64,000 nt of DNA from the NCBI GenBank assembly GCA_021404565.1, contig JAAWWF010000003.1:310001-374000 (forward strand), written 5' to 3'. Numbering within the stretch: position 1 is the first letter of the stretch; each line of letters opens with the position of its first letter. The DNA comes from Roseivirga sp. Lineage in GTDB: Bacteria; Bacteroidota; Bacteroidia; Cytophagales; Cyclobacteriaceae. The position numbers and the translations under genes are program-made. The notes beneath the pieces were generated by a model, which saw only the letters and a list, made by a program, of their open reading frames with translations, did no database searches and was not told the DNA's origin. Of this stretch, positions 27,003 to 36,859 are shown in pieces.

Positions 27003-28919
27003 TTATTTCTTTTTAAGAATAACGATTTGTTTGTTGTCCTTGGTGAATTTCTCAATGGCCTCATTCCAGTTATTGAAATCTTCGGGCTGCATCAAGATGT
27101 AATCAAGGTAGTAAGAACGGTTGAGTTTTAGCGTATTGCCCTCCTGGCTGTACTTCATGCTATAACCAAATACGCCACCGTCATATTCAGTGTTTTTGGG
27201 CAATACAGATACCTCGTAACCATCTGGAATGGTAAGGGTGGAAACATTTTGATTGACGTACTTATAGTCGCTTTCTCTGGCATGCTTTCGGTCTTCTTCC
27301 AGGGCAGCATTGGTAAATACCTTCTTCATATTCATGTTGAAGTAGATACTGCCGTTGATTTCGCGATAATAGTCTTCTACTCTGAAGTCGTAATCGACTG
27401 TAATGGGCACATCCAGATCATCCAGGCCTTCAATTTTATATTCTTCCGAAAAAAACTTGTTGTTTCCCCGTTCGAGCAGGGCGTTGATATACTCATCAGT
27501 AGCCTTTTTGCTGGAGTTGATCATTCTGAAGGAATTGAAGACTTTGGCGTAACCTTCCAGTGTTACTTTGCCCTTCCCGGTGATGTTGCCATCGCTTATC
27601 GTATAGTTGTAAACGTCTTTGATCAGGTTAGTCTCCTTGTCTATCACGGGTACCTCTCTGATCTCAAATTTATCTTTATCAAAGGCAATAAGGGCCTCTT
27701 TGCCTTGTATCATAGAGGTAGGTAGCCCAAATGGCTGATACTGGCCTGTGGCATCGAGGAAATAGTACTCACCATCTTTGATATAGGTGGCAATCATGTG
27801 ATTGTCTACCGAGGCTGTTGGCAGCTCTGTGTAGCGATAGGGCAGTTTACGAGACCCGATCCAGGTATAATGTGATTCAATGCCAGCATGACCCAGCATG
27901 TTAACAATGACGCTGGCCATGTCTTTACAATCGCCATAGCGCTTGGTACATACATAGTCTCCGTTGTGCGGGATAAAGCCGCGCATACCGTCTTCAAAGG
28001 CAATGTATTTGATGTTGTCCTGCACCCAATAGTAGATTTTCTTCACCTTGGTGAGCTCATCATCTTCAGGTGAGATAATGGATGCCAACAGCGCATCTAT
28101 CTGCTCGCTGCGGGTTTCTTTCAGGCCATCGATAAAGGTCCAGTACCATCGGTATAGATCATCGGGTTCACCCAGAATGCGTACGGTTTCACCTTTTGAA
28201 TTGGTATAAGACTCTATCATGGAACTCATGTGAGCAGCCAGATAGTTATAAGAGGGGCTGCCGGCTTCGAATTCGATCTTGTCAACATTCTTCATCTGAA
28301 AGGTGAGGGTAGTGCGGCCTCCTTCAGTCTTTTCTTCCTTGATGACCTTGCTCTCATCTACATTGAAGAATTTAAAACGAAGCTTCACATCTGAATCGAA
28401 AGTAAAGGTAAACCGGGCGTCTACCACCGGGGCATAGGAGGCAAAAAAGTCACTGCCAAGAAAATGCGGATCGTTGATATGGGTATCGTAAGTGAGCTGA
28501 GTTTTGGTGTTTTTCTTTACAGCCGGATAGGTAAAGCTGATGTATTCTGAATCGTCAAAGAATACACTGTTGTCTCCGTCAGCTACATTTCTGAATTCAT
28601 TTACCAGCACCTCTTCCCATTTTCGCTTGGCCGGGATGAGCGTTTTGGCTACTACATTTTTTGCTGTGGAAAAGCTGGAGGTATACACCTGGTCTTTGGT
28701 ATAAGGAGCCACATTATCTCCAAGAAAGGCCATTTCCTCTGTATGTTTCACCCTGATTACCAGGGAGTCTCCCACCTTTTGAATATCGTAGTCTTCGTAT
28801 TGTTTGGTAAAGACCACGGTTTCATCCGGATATTGCTCGCGAAGCTTTTCTATTTCTTTCTGGGGGTCGGTGGCCGATACTGAGGTCAGCAATCCTATCA
28901 ACAGCGCAAATACATTCAT
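27003..28919 (-). CDS. Exported DUF3857/transglutaminase-like protein, intact triad
   Basis: Start placed at ATG 28919; the frame extends to a TTG six bases earlier. 638 residues: short signal peptide, DUF3857 (about 25-230), transglutaminase core (about 280-400), and a C-terminal beta domain. The Cys-His-Asp triad is visible: Cys331 in YGDCKDMA, His374 in VDNHMIA and Asp389 in YFLDATG. Such periplasmic proteins are taken to act as cysteine peptidases or crosslinkers. Second gene of the operon, 8 bp from its upstream neighbour; it forms an active/inactive pair with the following gene. Confidence 0.87.
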   Translation of the reverse strand: MNVFALLIGLLTSVSATDPQKEIEKLREQYPDETVVFTKQYEDYDIQKVGDSLVIRVKHTEEMAFLGDNVAPYTKDQVYTSSFSTAKNVVAKTLIPAKRKWEEVLVNEFRNVADGDNSVFFDDSEYISFTYPAVKKNTKTQLTYDTHINDPHFLGSDFFASYAPVVDARFTFTFDSDVKLRFKFFNVDESKVIKEEKTEGGRTTLTFQMKNVDKIEFEAGSPSYNYLAAHMSSMIESYTNSKGETVRILGEPDDLYRWYWTFIDGLKETRSEQIDALLASIISPEDDELTKVKKIYYWVQDNIKYIAFEDGMRGFIPHNGDYVCTKRYGDCKDMASVIVNMLGHAGIESHYTWIGSRKLPYRYTELPTASVDNHMIATYIKDGEYYFLDATGQYQPFGLPTSMIQGKEALIAFDKDKFEIREVPVIDKETNLIKDVYNYTISDGNITGKGKVTLEGYAKVFNSFRMINSSKKATDEYINALLERGNNKFFSEEYKIEGLDDLDVPITVDYDFRVEDYYREINGSIYFNMNMKKVFTNAALEEDRKHARESDYKYVNQNVSTLTIPDGYEVSVLPKNTEYDGGVFGYSMKYSQEGNTLKLNRSYYLDYILMQPEDFNNWNEAIEKFTKDNKQIVILKKK

Positions 28920-28927
28920 TATCAAAT

Positions 28928-31900
28928 CTAATAGATTACATTATTCCAAAACAGGAGTTTTTTAGCAACAGATCCATCAGGTTTATACCAGGTCTCATAT
29001 CCATGTTTCAGTCCTTCTTTATACTGTATTGTATGCTGAAGTGTTCCATCTTCTCTGAATCTTCTGCTCAGTCCTTCTTCCGCACCATCTGCATAGAAGG
29101 TCTCCCGTCTCAATTGACCATTTTTATAGTATGAGCGTGTCCAGCCCTCCTCAGTTCCGTTTTTGTAAAAGAACTCATCCTGTACCTGGCCGTTCGGATG
29201 GTAGAAGATGCTCGGGCCGTCAAGCTGACCTTTGACATATTTCTGGCTTATTGACTTCTCTTTGTTCGGAAAAAAGGCCTCCACTTTCAGCGTGTTCTGA
29301 ACATCAATGGGAATCAGATCACCCATTTTACCACCTGGCAGCTCATATTGATATCCGACAATGCCAAAATCTTTGTGATAGGTTTTCTGGTATTGTAACG
29401 AACCATCCTCTGCATAGTATTTACACACCCCATGTCTTTCTCCATTGACATAGGAACATTCAGATTCTACCTGACCATTAGGGTAGATATCGATATTTTT
29501 CCCGTGAAGCTCTCCGTTTTTATACCAACTTTTACCGATCATATTGCCAAGAGGATCATACCAGGTCCAAAGACTGTCTAACTCATTATTCTTGTAATAG
29601 CCTTCTCCCGAGAGCTGACCATTAGAGTGATAGGTCAGTGTTTTGCCGTGAAACTCTCCGTTTTTGATGGAGATGTGTTGATCTGGCAAATCTTTGTCAT
29701 AGTTCGACATGTAGTCTGAATTTTCTTTGCCACACAGCCATTCTCTTTTTTTGGTCACTACACCATTTGTTCTTTTTTGTAGGATATTTCCGGTGCCATT
29801 GGGTAGCTCTGAGGTGGAAGTTACATTACCCGTACTGTCATAATAGGTAATGAAAACGGGAACGTTCTCATGGTATTTTTCCATCGAGAATACTTTTCCT
29901 TCCGGGCTGTAATACATGACCAGACCATGAAGCTGACCATTCCTGTAGAAGTTTTCTTCTTTTCTCGTGCCATCACGGTAGTAAGCAGTGTAGCGTTGTT
30001 CCAGATTACCATCGATGGCCATAGCCTGAGTAGATGACTGACCAGATCGATAGTATTCGCGATGCCAGCCATTGTTTTGACCATTCTCGTATTCTGTTTT
30101 TATTTTTAACTCACCTGACTTATAGTATTCATTATATGTGCCGTGCCAGCTTCCATCTACAATGTTTATGGTATAATGCACATTTCCATTGGGGTAGTAA
30201 TAGGTCTGGGGACCATCAGGGGTGCCTTTTACATGAGTGACGAGAGACATTATGTGACCGTGAGGGTTATAAGCAGTGACCTGCATGGTGTCTTCGGAAG
30301 CGCCCTCAGAAAGAACTTTGCCACCTTTGTCATAATGCTGATAGCTTTTCAGCAGGTCTTCTTCATAAGTGTATTTGTTAAAAAGCACCCCGTCCTCGTC
30401 ATAGCCCAGGTAATCACCATTGGCTTTGCCATCCAGGTAAGTTGCAACTGAGGCTTTTTCACCGGTCTCATGATAATAGGTGGTTGTTCCCACCAGCTTT
30501 CCGTTATTGTAGGTCAGCTCATACTCTTTGCTGCCTGATTCGAAAAAGCCTGTCCATGCACCGTCAAGCTCCCCCTTTTTGTATAAGCCTTTTTCGCGGA
30601 TTTGCCCGTTTTTATGGTAGCTGATGTAGCTGCCATGAAGCTGCCCTTTGAGGTAATTGTATTCACCGGCCTTTTTTCCATTAGAATGAAATGCAAGATA
30701 GGGGCCATTGAGGTTGCTTTGATCCATTGTGTAGTCGGCTAAAACGTTGCCAAATACATCGTATACGGTACCCTTGCCCTGAACCTGATCATTCACTGCC
30801 GCATAAACCTCAGAAGGTTTACCACAGCCAAAAAAGACTTCGACCGGGCCATTGGCCATACCGTTTTCGTACCGTACTCTGCTGGCCATACCACCCGTTG
30901 CATGGTAGCTGATCATTTCTCCCTGAAGGTTGCCTTCGGCATCGTAAGATTCTTCAGAAGAAACAGAGCCATCTGCTCGGTAATAAACCCATTTGCCAGT
31001 CTTATTGCCCTTCATATCAAGCACACCTACGGCACTCAATTCACCATTAGGGTGGTAATAGACGTAAGGGCCAATGTCTACACCTTCCTCGTTGCTGTTG
31101 CCAATGGCATTGAGTGTGCCAATATCGTAGTACCAAAAGCGGTAATAATTCTCCTGCCCTGCAACGGTGGCCTGGTGATAGAGCCTTGAAGCAAGTATGG
31201 TCTCACGGGCAAGGGTTTGAAATTGCTCTATTTTCTTCTTGTTCTTTGTAAGCCAGGTGTTGATTTCATCCTTCTTGGTACCCGACATAATCGAATAAAG
31301 GAGTGAAGGCAGAATTTTTTTATTCTTGAGGCCATTGAAAAAAGGAAGATAGAGCTGTACCCAGAAGTCTTTCGACTGCTCATCTGTCTTAAGTTGTTTG
31401 ATAATTACTTCGGCATGTCTTGTGAGGAGGTAATCAATGTTTATGCTAGGCCTGAAGGCTTTTTTTGTGGCAAAGCGAGACCTGATGAAGGCATCGAGTT
31501 CTTCAAAGCCATTGGAAGAGTAGGGAGCAATTGAGCCTTCTTCTTCCAATGCATCAACCAGCAGTTTTTCCACCCTGGACAGAGTCTGGAGGTCACCCGG
31601 CCTGATGGCCAGGTACATTAGGTAGCTCAGCATTGCCTTCGTACGAAAACCTTGTAACATGCTAAGCTCGGCCAGCTGATAATGCGAGCCGGCATGGAAA
31701 GGGTCAAGTTCCAATCTTCGAATAAAATAATTCTGGGCCTCGGCATAGTTCCCGGTCTTTTTCAAGGTGACTCCATAGTTGTATAGAAGAGGTTTGTGGT
31801 AAGGATATTTTTCCAGACCCGTTTTATAGAATTCCAGGGCCTTTTCGGTCTCATCGTTATAGTCATGGGCGGTGCCAAGCTGATCGTAGAATGATGCTTT

Positions 31901-32194
31901 ATAGTGAGATTGAAGCCCGAGCCCTTCATTGGCCAGTTCTATTGCGTCTGAAAATTTCTCCTGCGAAGTTAAAGTCAGCACTTGTTCATAGAGGCTCCAT
32001 GCATAATTCGAATCACTCGGGCTCACCATCTGATAGTAGGAAAGGGCTCTGTCAAAGTCTTCCTCATCGTGTAGTCCGATTCCTTTTTGAATAATTTCCT
32101 TTGAGTCAATGTAGGCTGTGCTGTCTTGTGCATTAGAAACACTGCCAATGACGAGCAGTGTGAGGGCAGTAAGTCCTCTGGTGAGGTTAATCAT
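28928..32194 (-). CDS. Large exported TPR plus MORN_2 (YwqK-like) repeat protein
   Basis: 1088 residues. Signal peptide (to about 23), then TPR-type helices (about 30-210: EKALEFYKTGLEKYPYHKP, NYAEAQNYFIRRLELDP), a helical linker, and from about 370 to the end roughly 25 MORN_2-type units of about 22 residues with the pattern YY-xx-G-x-(x)6-Y-xx-G-xx-(D/H)-G. This repeat is found in YwqK-type proteins. It forms a long beta solenoid-like surface. First gene of the operon and by far the longest, probably a scaffold on the outer side of the inner membrane or in the periplasm. Partner and ligand unknown. Confidence 0.85.
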   Translation of the reverse strand: MINLTRGLTALTLLVIGSVSNAQDSTAYIDSKEIIQKGIGLHDEEDFDRALSYYQMVSPSDSNYAWSLYEQVLTLTSQEKFSDAIELANEGLGLQSHYKASFYDQLGTAHDYNDETEKALEFYKTGLEKYPYHKPLLYNYGVTLKKTGNYAEAQNYFIRRLELDPFHAGSHYQLAELSMLQGFRTKAMLSYLMYLAIRPGDLQTLSRVEKLLVDALEEEGSIAPYSSNGFEELDAFIRSRFATKKAFRPSINIDYLLTRHAEVIIKQLKTDEQSKDFWVQLYLPFFNGLKNKKILPSLLYSIMSGTKKDEINTWLTKNKKKIEQFQTLARETILASRLYHQATVAGQENYYRFWYYDIGTLNAIGNSNEEGVDIGPYVYYHPNGELSAVGVLDMKGNKTGKWVYYRADGSVSSEESYDAEGNLQGEMISYHATGGMASRVRYENGMANGPVEVFFGCGKPSEVYAAVNDQVQGKGTVYDVFGNVLADYTMDQSNLNGPYLAFHSNGKKAGEYNYLKGQLHGSYISYHKNGQIREKGLYKKGELDGAWTGFFESGSKEYELTYNNGKLVGTTTYYHETGEKASVATYLDGKANGDYLGYDEDGVLFNKYTYEEDLLKSYQHYDKGGKVLSEGASEDTMQVTAYNPHGHIMSLVTHVKGTPDGPQTYYYPNGNVHYTINIVDGSWHGTYNEYYKSGELKIKTEYENGQNNGWHREYYRSGQSSTQAMAIDGNLEQRYTAYYRDGTRKEENFYRNGQLHGLVMYYSPEGKVFSMEKYHENVPVFITYYDSTGNVTSTSELPNGTGNILQKRTNGVVTKKREWLCGKENSDYMSNYDKDLPDQHISIKNGEFHGKTLTYHSNGQLSGEGYYKNNELDSLWTWYDPLGNMIGKSWYKNGELHGKNIDIYPNGQVESECSYVNGERHGVCKYYAEDGSLQYQKTYHKDFGIVGYQYELPGGKMGDLIPIDVQNTLKVEAFFPNKEKSISQKYVKGQLDGPSIFYHPNGQVQDEFFYKNGTEEGWTRSYYKNGQLRRETFYADGAEEGLSRRFREDGTLQHTIQYKEGLKHGYETWYKPDGSVAKKLLFWNNVIY

Positions 32195-32353
32195 TTGCTA
32201 TTTTTTAAGTATCATAAAATAAGAGTCAGGCCGGTCATATGAAAGTTTTGTATTGAAAAAGTACTTTCCTGAATTGAAGCCCCGGGAGAAAAAATCAATG
32301 CTATCATTTTAGCTAAAGCGGATTTCTTATTTCTTGGTACCTTGCACACTTAA

Positions 32354-32361
32354 AAGAGGAG
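32354..32361 (+). promoter_or_regulatory. Ribosome-binding site that fixes a TTG start
   Basis: AAGAGGAG lies four bases before the TTG at 32366. The frame has a TAA at 32351-32353 and no ATG or GTG before the signal peptide, so this site decides the unusual TTG start of the haloperoxidase gene. Confidence 0.6.
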
Positions 32362-32365
32362 CATT

Positions 32366-34567
32366 TTGAGGAAGATTTTTTTTTATTTCGCGATCATCAC
32401 TGTCGCTTCAGCGACCACGATTGAGCTAAAAGCACAACACTCAGTAGCCAGGGAATGGAATGAGATGTTGCTGACTTCTATTCGTAACGATTTTGCCAGA
32501 CCCACGGTGCATGCCCGAAATCTGTTTCAGATTTCTGCCGCCATGTTTGACGCATGGGCGATTCTTAATCCGGATAAAGCGAATACTTACCTGATTGGCA
32601 ATACTCTCAATGGTTTTAGCAGCAGCTTTGCCGGGTTTACCGCATCCGGCTCTCTGGAAGATCAGATGGAAGAGGCCATTTCCTATGCTGCTTACCGCAT
32701 GCTTTTGCAACGCTTCGCTTTTTCTCCTAACAGAGACGAACTACTGGCGCAAATCACCGCTTTGATGGAGGGTATGGGCTATGATCCTTCCATAACCTCT
32801 GTTGATTTTTCTACAGGATCGGCTGCTGCCCTGGGTAATTATATTGCCCTGGAATATCTGAATTACGGTCTGACTGATGGATCACAAGAAGAATTTGACT
32901 TTGCTAATCTCTATTATCAGCCTGTGAACGAACCGCTGGAACCCGAAAAGCCGGGAAACCCCAATATCTCTGACCTCAATCGCTGGCAGCCACTTTCACT
33001 CGAGAGTTTTATCGATCAAAGCGGCAATCTGATACTTACGGCTCCTAAATTTCTGAGCCCTGAATGGGGCAATGTTTATGGTTTTTCTCTGACTGATGCT
33101 GACCTGACCACCAATGAACGAGGTGGAAATGAATACCGGGTTTTTAATGACCCGGGTATGCCGCCATTGATTGAAGAGGCTGTCAGCAGTGGAGAGAATG
33201 ATTATCATTGGGGCTTTGAACTGGTATCCATTTGGGGTGCGCATCTCGATCCTTCTGATGGCGTGATGTGGGATATATCACCCGGAAGCAGCGGGAACAT
33301 TTCTGATTTACCCACCGACTTTGCAGGGCATCGTAGCTTTTATAACGAGTTTGATGGAGGCGATCCGGGGACTGGACGTGCCATGAACCCTAAAACAGGT
33401 CAGCCCTACGCCAGTAATATGGTGCCCAGAGGAGACTATACGCGGGTTTTAGCTGAGTTTTGGGCTGATGGTCCTGATTCTGAAACCCCTCCGGGTCACT
33501 GGTTTACTATTCTCAATTATGTGAGTGATCACGCAGAAGCCGTCAAAAAATACAGAGGCCAGGGCGAGATACTGTCTGACCTTGAGTGGGACATTAAATC
33601 TTACTTTATCCTGGGTGGAGCCATGCATGATGCGGCCATTTCAGCCTGGAGCATCAAGGGATGGTATGATTATATCAGGCCTGTTTCGGCCATCAGGGCT
33701 TTGGCTGATTTAGGTCAGCGAAGTGATCAGGCCCTGCCAAATTACAATGAAAATGGTATTACCCTGAAGCCTGGCTATATCGAGTTGGTAGAGGCCGCAG
33801 ATGATTTGGCTGGGGCAAATGATGAGCACGTAGGAAAGGTGAAATTGTACACCTGGAAAGGACCGGATTTTATCAATGATCCTGAAACGGATGTAGCTGG
33901 TGTAGGCTGGATTCTGGCCGAGAATTGGTGGCCCTATCAGCGACCTACTTTTGTGACTCCACCCTTTGCAGGCTATGTATCGGGGCACAGTACCTACTCA
34001 CGAGCAGCTGCAGATGTGCTTACCCTACTGACAGGTGATGAGTACTTTCCGGGTGGAATGGGAGAGTTTGTAGCGCCTAAGGATGAGTTTTTAGTTTTTG
34101 AAGATGGCCCCAGTGTGGATGTGACCTTGCAGTGGGCCACTTACCGCGATGCTTCTGACCAGACCAGCCTTTCCCGAATCTGGGGAGGAATTCACCCTCC
34201 GGCTGATGATATTCCGGGAAGAATTATCGGGGAGAAGATTGGTGCACAGGCCTTTGAGTTTGCTGAGGAGTTTTTCAATCTTGGTCCGGTTACGGGCATA
34301 GAAGAACCTCAACCATTTGAAGGATTGAGCTTCGGACCTAATCCCGTGAAAGCTGGTGAATATGTGACCATTACGGTTCCTATGGTCAGGGGCGAGCTGA
34401 ACCTTTCAGTCAATGGTCCTTCCGGAAATGTATTGAGTCAGCAGGTTGCCATACCGACAAACAATCAGATAAGAATCAGTACCAAAGGGCTGAACCCGGG
34501 CCTGTATATCATTCACTTACGAGATAATGAACGGGCCAATAGTCTGAAACTACTCGTACAGGAATAG
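32366..34567 (+). CDS. Vanadium-haloperoxidase/PAP2-superfamily enzyme with T9SS domain
   Basis: 733 residues from a TTG start. Signal peptide ends at about residue 24. The full vanadate/phosphate-pocket signature KX6RP-SGH-SRX5HX3D is present: Lys431 with RP after GWYDYI, SGHS at 539-542, and SRIWGGIHPPAD at 603-614 with His610. It thus belongs to the vanadium-dependent haloperoxidase/acid phosphatase superfamily. From about residue 655 a T9SS type A sorting domain follows (FGPNPVKAGEYVTI ... LKLLVQE), so it is sent to the cell surface. Whether it halogenates or dephosphorylates cannot be told from sequence. Divergent from the MORN operon. Confidence 0.93.
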   Translation: MRKIFFYFAIITVASATTIELKAQHSVAREWNEMLLTSIRNDFARPTVHARNLFQISAAMFDAWAILNPDKANTYLIGNTLNGFSSSFAGFTASGSLEDQMEEAISYAAYRMLLQRFAFSPNRDELLAQITALMEGMGYDPSITSVDFSTGSAAALGNYIALEYLNYGLTDGSQEEFDFANLYYQPVNEPLEPEKPGNPNISDLNRWQPLSLESFIDQSGNLILTAPKFLSPEWGNVYGFSLTDADLTTNERGGNEYRVFNDPGMPPLIEEAVSSGENDYHWGFELVSIWGAHLDPSDGVMWDISPGSSGNISDLPTDFAGHRSFYNEFDGGDPGTGRAMNPKTGQPYASNMVPRGDYTRVLAEFWADGPDSETPPGHWFTILNYVSDHAEAVKKYRGQGEILSDLEWDIKSYFILGGAMHDAAISAWSIKGWYDYIRPVSAIRALADLGQRSDQALPNYNENGITLKPGYIELVEAADDLAGANDEHVGKVKLYTWKGPDFINDPETDVAGVGWILAENWWPYQRPTFVTPPFAGYVSGHSTYSRAAADVLTLLTGDEYFPGGMGEFVAPKDEFLVFEDGPSVDVTLQWATYRDASDQTSLSRIWGGIHPPADDIPGRIIGEKIGAQAFEFAEEFFNLGPVTGIEEPQPFEGLSFGPNPVKAGEYVTITVPMVRGELNLSVNGPSGNVLSQQVAIPTNNQIRISTKGLNPGLYIIHLRDNERANSLKLLVQE

Positions 34568-34590
34568 CTGATTCTTAAAAGAAGAAGTCT

Positions 34591-35151
34591 TTATACCAGG
34601 AAGAACAAGAAGACGAGTGGGAATACCACACCTACTACGGCCAGTTTCCAGCCACGGCTTTTAAAGCTGGTTTTGCCTCCTGAGATAAACATGCCCGAAA
34701 CGGCAATGATGATCATGGCAATGCCGAAGATATCCGAGTACCAGATCCAGGCCGGGTTGGTGGTTTGATGCAAATCGGCCATCTCGGCCAGACCAATACG
34801 CCTGCCAACCCATTCTTTTTCACCGCTACCGGTTTCCAGATTTACCTCTGCGCGGGCTTTTTCATAAATGATACGTAATGAGCCATTTCTCAGGCTAAAG
34901 CCTTCATATTTATTCCCCATATCGATTACTGGCAGAAGTGTTTGTACAAACTCTTCTGTAATTTCTTCAGTGTTTGCAGGCAATTGCAATTGAATTGGCT
35001 CCGCATTGTAGGTGAACTGCCGGGAGTTAAACGTGCGTCTGTGATTTAGGGCAATCCCTGAAATGGAGAAGGAAATTATGAGACCCACAAAAAAATAGGC
35101 GATGTCTCGGTGCCAGTTGCGAGAAAGGTTTCTGAACTTAACGCTTGTCAT
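34591..35151 (-). CDS. PepSY-associated TM helix protein
   Basis: 186 residues: N-terminal helix after RNWHRDIAYFF (about 17-36) ending GIALNHRR, a periplasmic region of about 95 residues with PepSY-like strands (EGFSLRNGSLRIIYEKARAEVNLETG), then ADLHQTT and two C-terminal helices (about 135-157 and 167-185). This is the short PepSY-TM type found beside iron-uptake genes, where it is thought to help reduce or handle ferric complexes. No receptor gene is adjacent here. The AT-rich upstream region holds TATTTAGACTAATTAAAAATA, which is weakly Fur-box-like. Confidence 0.83.
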   Translation of the reverse strand: MTSVKFRNLSRNWHRDIAYFFVGLIISFSISGIALNHRRTFNSRQFTYNAEPIQLQLPANTEEITEEFVQTLLPVIDMGNKYEGFSLRNGSLRIIYEKARAEVNLETGSGEKEWVGRRIGLAEMADLHQTTNPAWIWYSDIFGIAMIIIAVSGMFISGGKTSFKSRGWKLAVVGVVFPLVFLFFLV

Positions 35152-35359
35152 TGTTCTTATTTAGACTAATTAAAAATAGTGATGCAAATATAGCCCTACA
35201 GATGAATGAGGCAAGTGTTTTGAAATTAAATCTTAGGAATGAGATTAATAATTATGAAGAAGTTTAGTCTCTTGAGGTGAGATTGCTTTCCTGGGTTTTC
35301 TCATAGGTCGACCTTGAGGTCAAGTAATCTGATAGCCGATTGGGAAGAGTAGCGTTATG

Positions 35360-36799
35360 TCAATGCATCCCCACTTTGCCTTTCATGGATTCAAAAATAG
35401 CGGGTGAGTTAAAGCCAATGCCATCTTTGAAAACGAGTTCCATCTTGCGTATGTTAGAGATGTCTGCTTCCAGGTCACCATCAATCAGTACAATATCAGC
35501 CTGTTTGCCTACTTCCAGAGAACCGATTTTGTCTGCGCTTTCCAGAAATCTTGCACCGTCTAAAGAGGAGATTTTAATGGCATCGGTCAGTGAAAACCCG
35601 GCTTCAATAAAGAGTTCGATCACCCGCTGGTTAGCATAGCCTGCAACCGTCCGGCCTGCTCCTGTAGGGTCTGTGCCTGCTAGCAGATGTCCGCCCGCTT
35701 CATAGAATTTCTTTTCCCAGGCCATCTGCTTCTTGAAGTGGGCCTGCGAAGCTTCGTCACGGCCCTGCATACGTGTATGGCTATTCACCAGCGATTCTCT
35801 GATTTCAGGGCTCATGGCATCCAGTCCATTGCCTAACACGATTTCTCTTCCGGTATAAGGCTCAAACACGGGTAGGGTAGAGGTAATCGCTACATTAGAC
35901 TTGATCAGATAGTCAATCAATGCCTTCATCTTCGGGCTGTCTTCCGGCAGGTTGCGCAAGGACTGCCCGCGTTTAAAAGCAGGGCAGAAGTTCTCCACTT
36001 TATCATCCACAAAATCTGAGCTTTGAAAGAAGCCGTGTTCTATGTTGTCGATACCTATTTCAGCGGCTTCCTGATAGGTTACCGAGCAGATATGCCCCGT
36101 TACCTTTTTACCACGGGCATGGGCGGTTTTTACCACGCGTTCCAGATCTTCTTTGGTCACGTTTTGATATACTTTAAAAGAGTTGACTCCACGATCAGAC
36201 CAATAGTTGACCATAGCCTCTGCCTCATCTGAGCTTTTGATCGCGGCTACCTCAGGTACAGGCGTGCCTGGCCTTTCAATAAAGGGGCCGGTTACGTCCA
36301 TTTTCGGGCCGAGCATTTTGCCATCAATAATGGACTGCTTGATGTTCAGGTCAGTCTGAGGTTCTATGCTGCCAGCCGTGCGAATGGTGGTGACTCCACC
36401 TGCCAGGTACAGTCGGGGAAAGGTAAATGTCATTTGGGCCACACTGAAAATACCATCATAGGGTTTGGGGTAGAAAATGTGTTCGTGCAACATCACCAGG
36501 CCGGGAATGATGGTCTTTCCGCTGCAGTCAATTTCTTTCGCTCCTGAGGGTACCGGTGTGGAAGCACTGGGGCCAATAGCAGTAATGATACCATCCTCGT
36601 AAATCAGTGTCTGGTCCGTTTTGACAGCTGCACCCGTACCGTCAATCAGCTTGGCATGGGTGAGGGCTACCAGATTATCCTCTATGGTTACATAGGGCTG
36701 AACCGCTCTTGAAAACTCTTGAGCCAAAGTGGCATGGGTAAGACTGATAAGGAGGAGACAGGTAATTGATAACAGGGCTTTTTGAAAAAGTGACTTCAT
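35360..36799 (-). CDS. Exported amidohydrolase (imidazolonepropionase-like)
   Basis: 479 residues with a signal peptide (to about 27). Amidohydrolase fold: the start of the barrel is GKTIIPGLVMLHEHIF, with HEH where most members have HxH. The carboxylatable Lys is in VNSFKVYQNV; metal His residues are in KVTGHIC and DNIEHGFF; the final Asp is in LLAGTDPTGAG. The composite beta sandwich at the ends (LIDGTGAAVKTDQTLIYEDGIITAIG; KIGSLEVGKQADIVLIDGD) is typical. It hydrolyses amide or ester bonds of a small molecule in the periplasm. Monocistronic. Confidence 0.9.
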   Translation of the reverse strand: MKSLFQKALLSITCLLLISLTHATLAQEFSRAVQPYVTIEDNLVALTHAKLIDGTGAAVKTDQTLIYEDGIITAIGPSASTPVPSGAKEIDCSGKTIIPGLVMLHEHIFYPKPYDGIFSVAQMTFTFPRLYLAGGVTTIRTAGSIEPQTDLNIKQSIIDGKMLGPKMDVTGPFIERPGTPVPEVAAIKSSDEAEAMVNYWSDRGVNSFKVYQNVTKEDLERVVKTAHARGKKVTGHICSVTYQEAAEIGIDNIEHGFFQSSDFVDDKVENFCPAFKRGQSLRNLPEDSPKMKALIDYLIKSNVAITSTLPVFEPYTGREIVLGNGLDAMSPEIRESLVNSHTRMQGRDEASQAHFKKQMAWEKKFYEAGGHLLAGTDPTGAGRTVAGYANQRVIELFIEAGFSLTDAIKISSLDGARFLESADKIGSLEVGKQADIVLIDGDLEADISNIRKMELVFKDGIGFNSPAIFESMKGKVGMH

Positions 36800-36859
36800 A
36801 GTTGTTAAACTATCGAAAGAATGGCAACTATGAAATCTAAAAGCTTTAAAAGGCAGGGG

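Noticed and set aside
28928-32194. YwqK antitoxin of a YwqJ/YwqK toxin pair
   Set aside because: The repeats match that family, but the protein is exported, very long, and has no deaminase toxin beside it.
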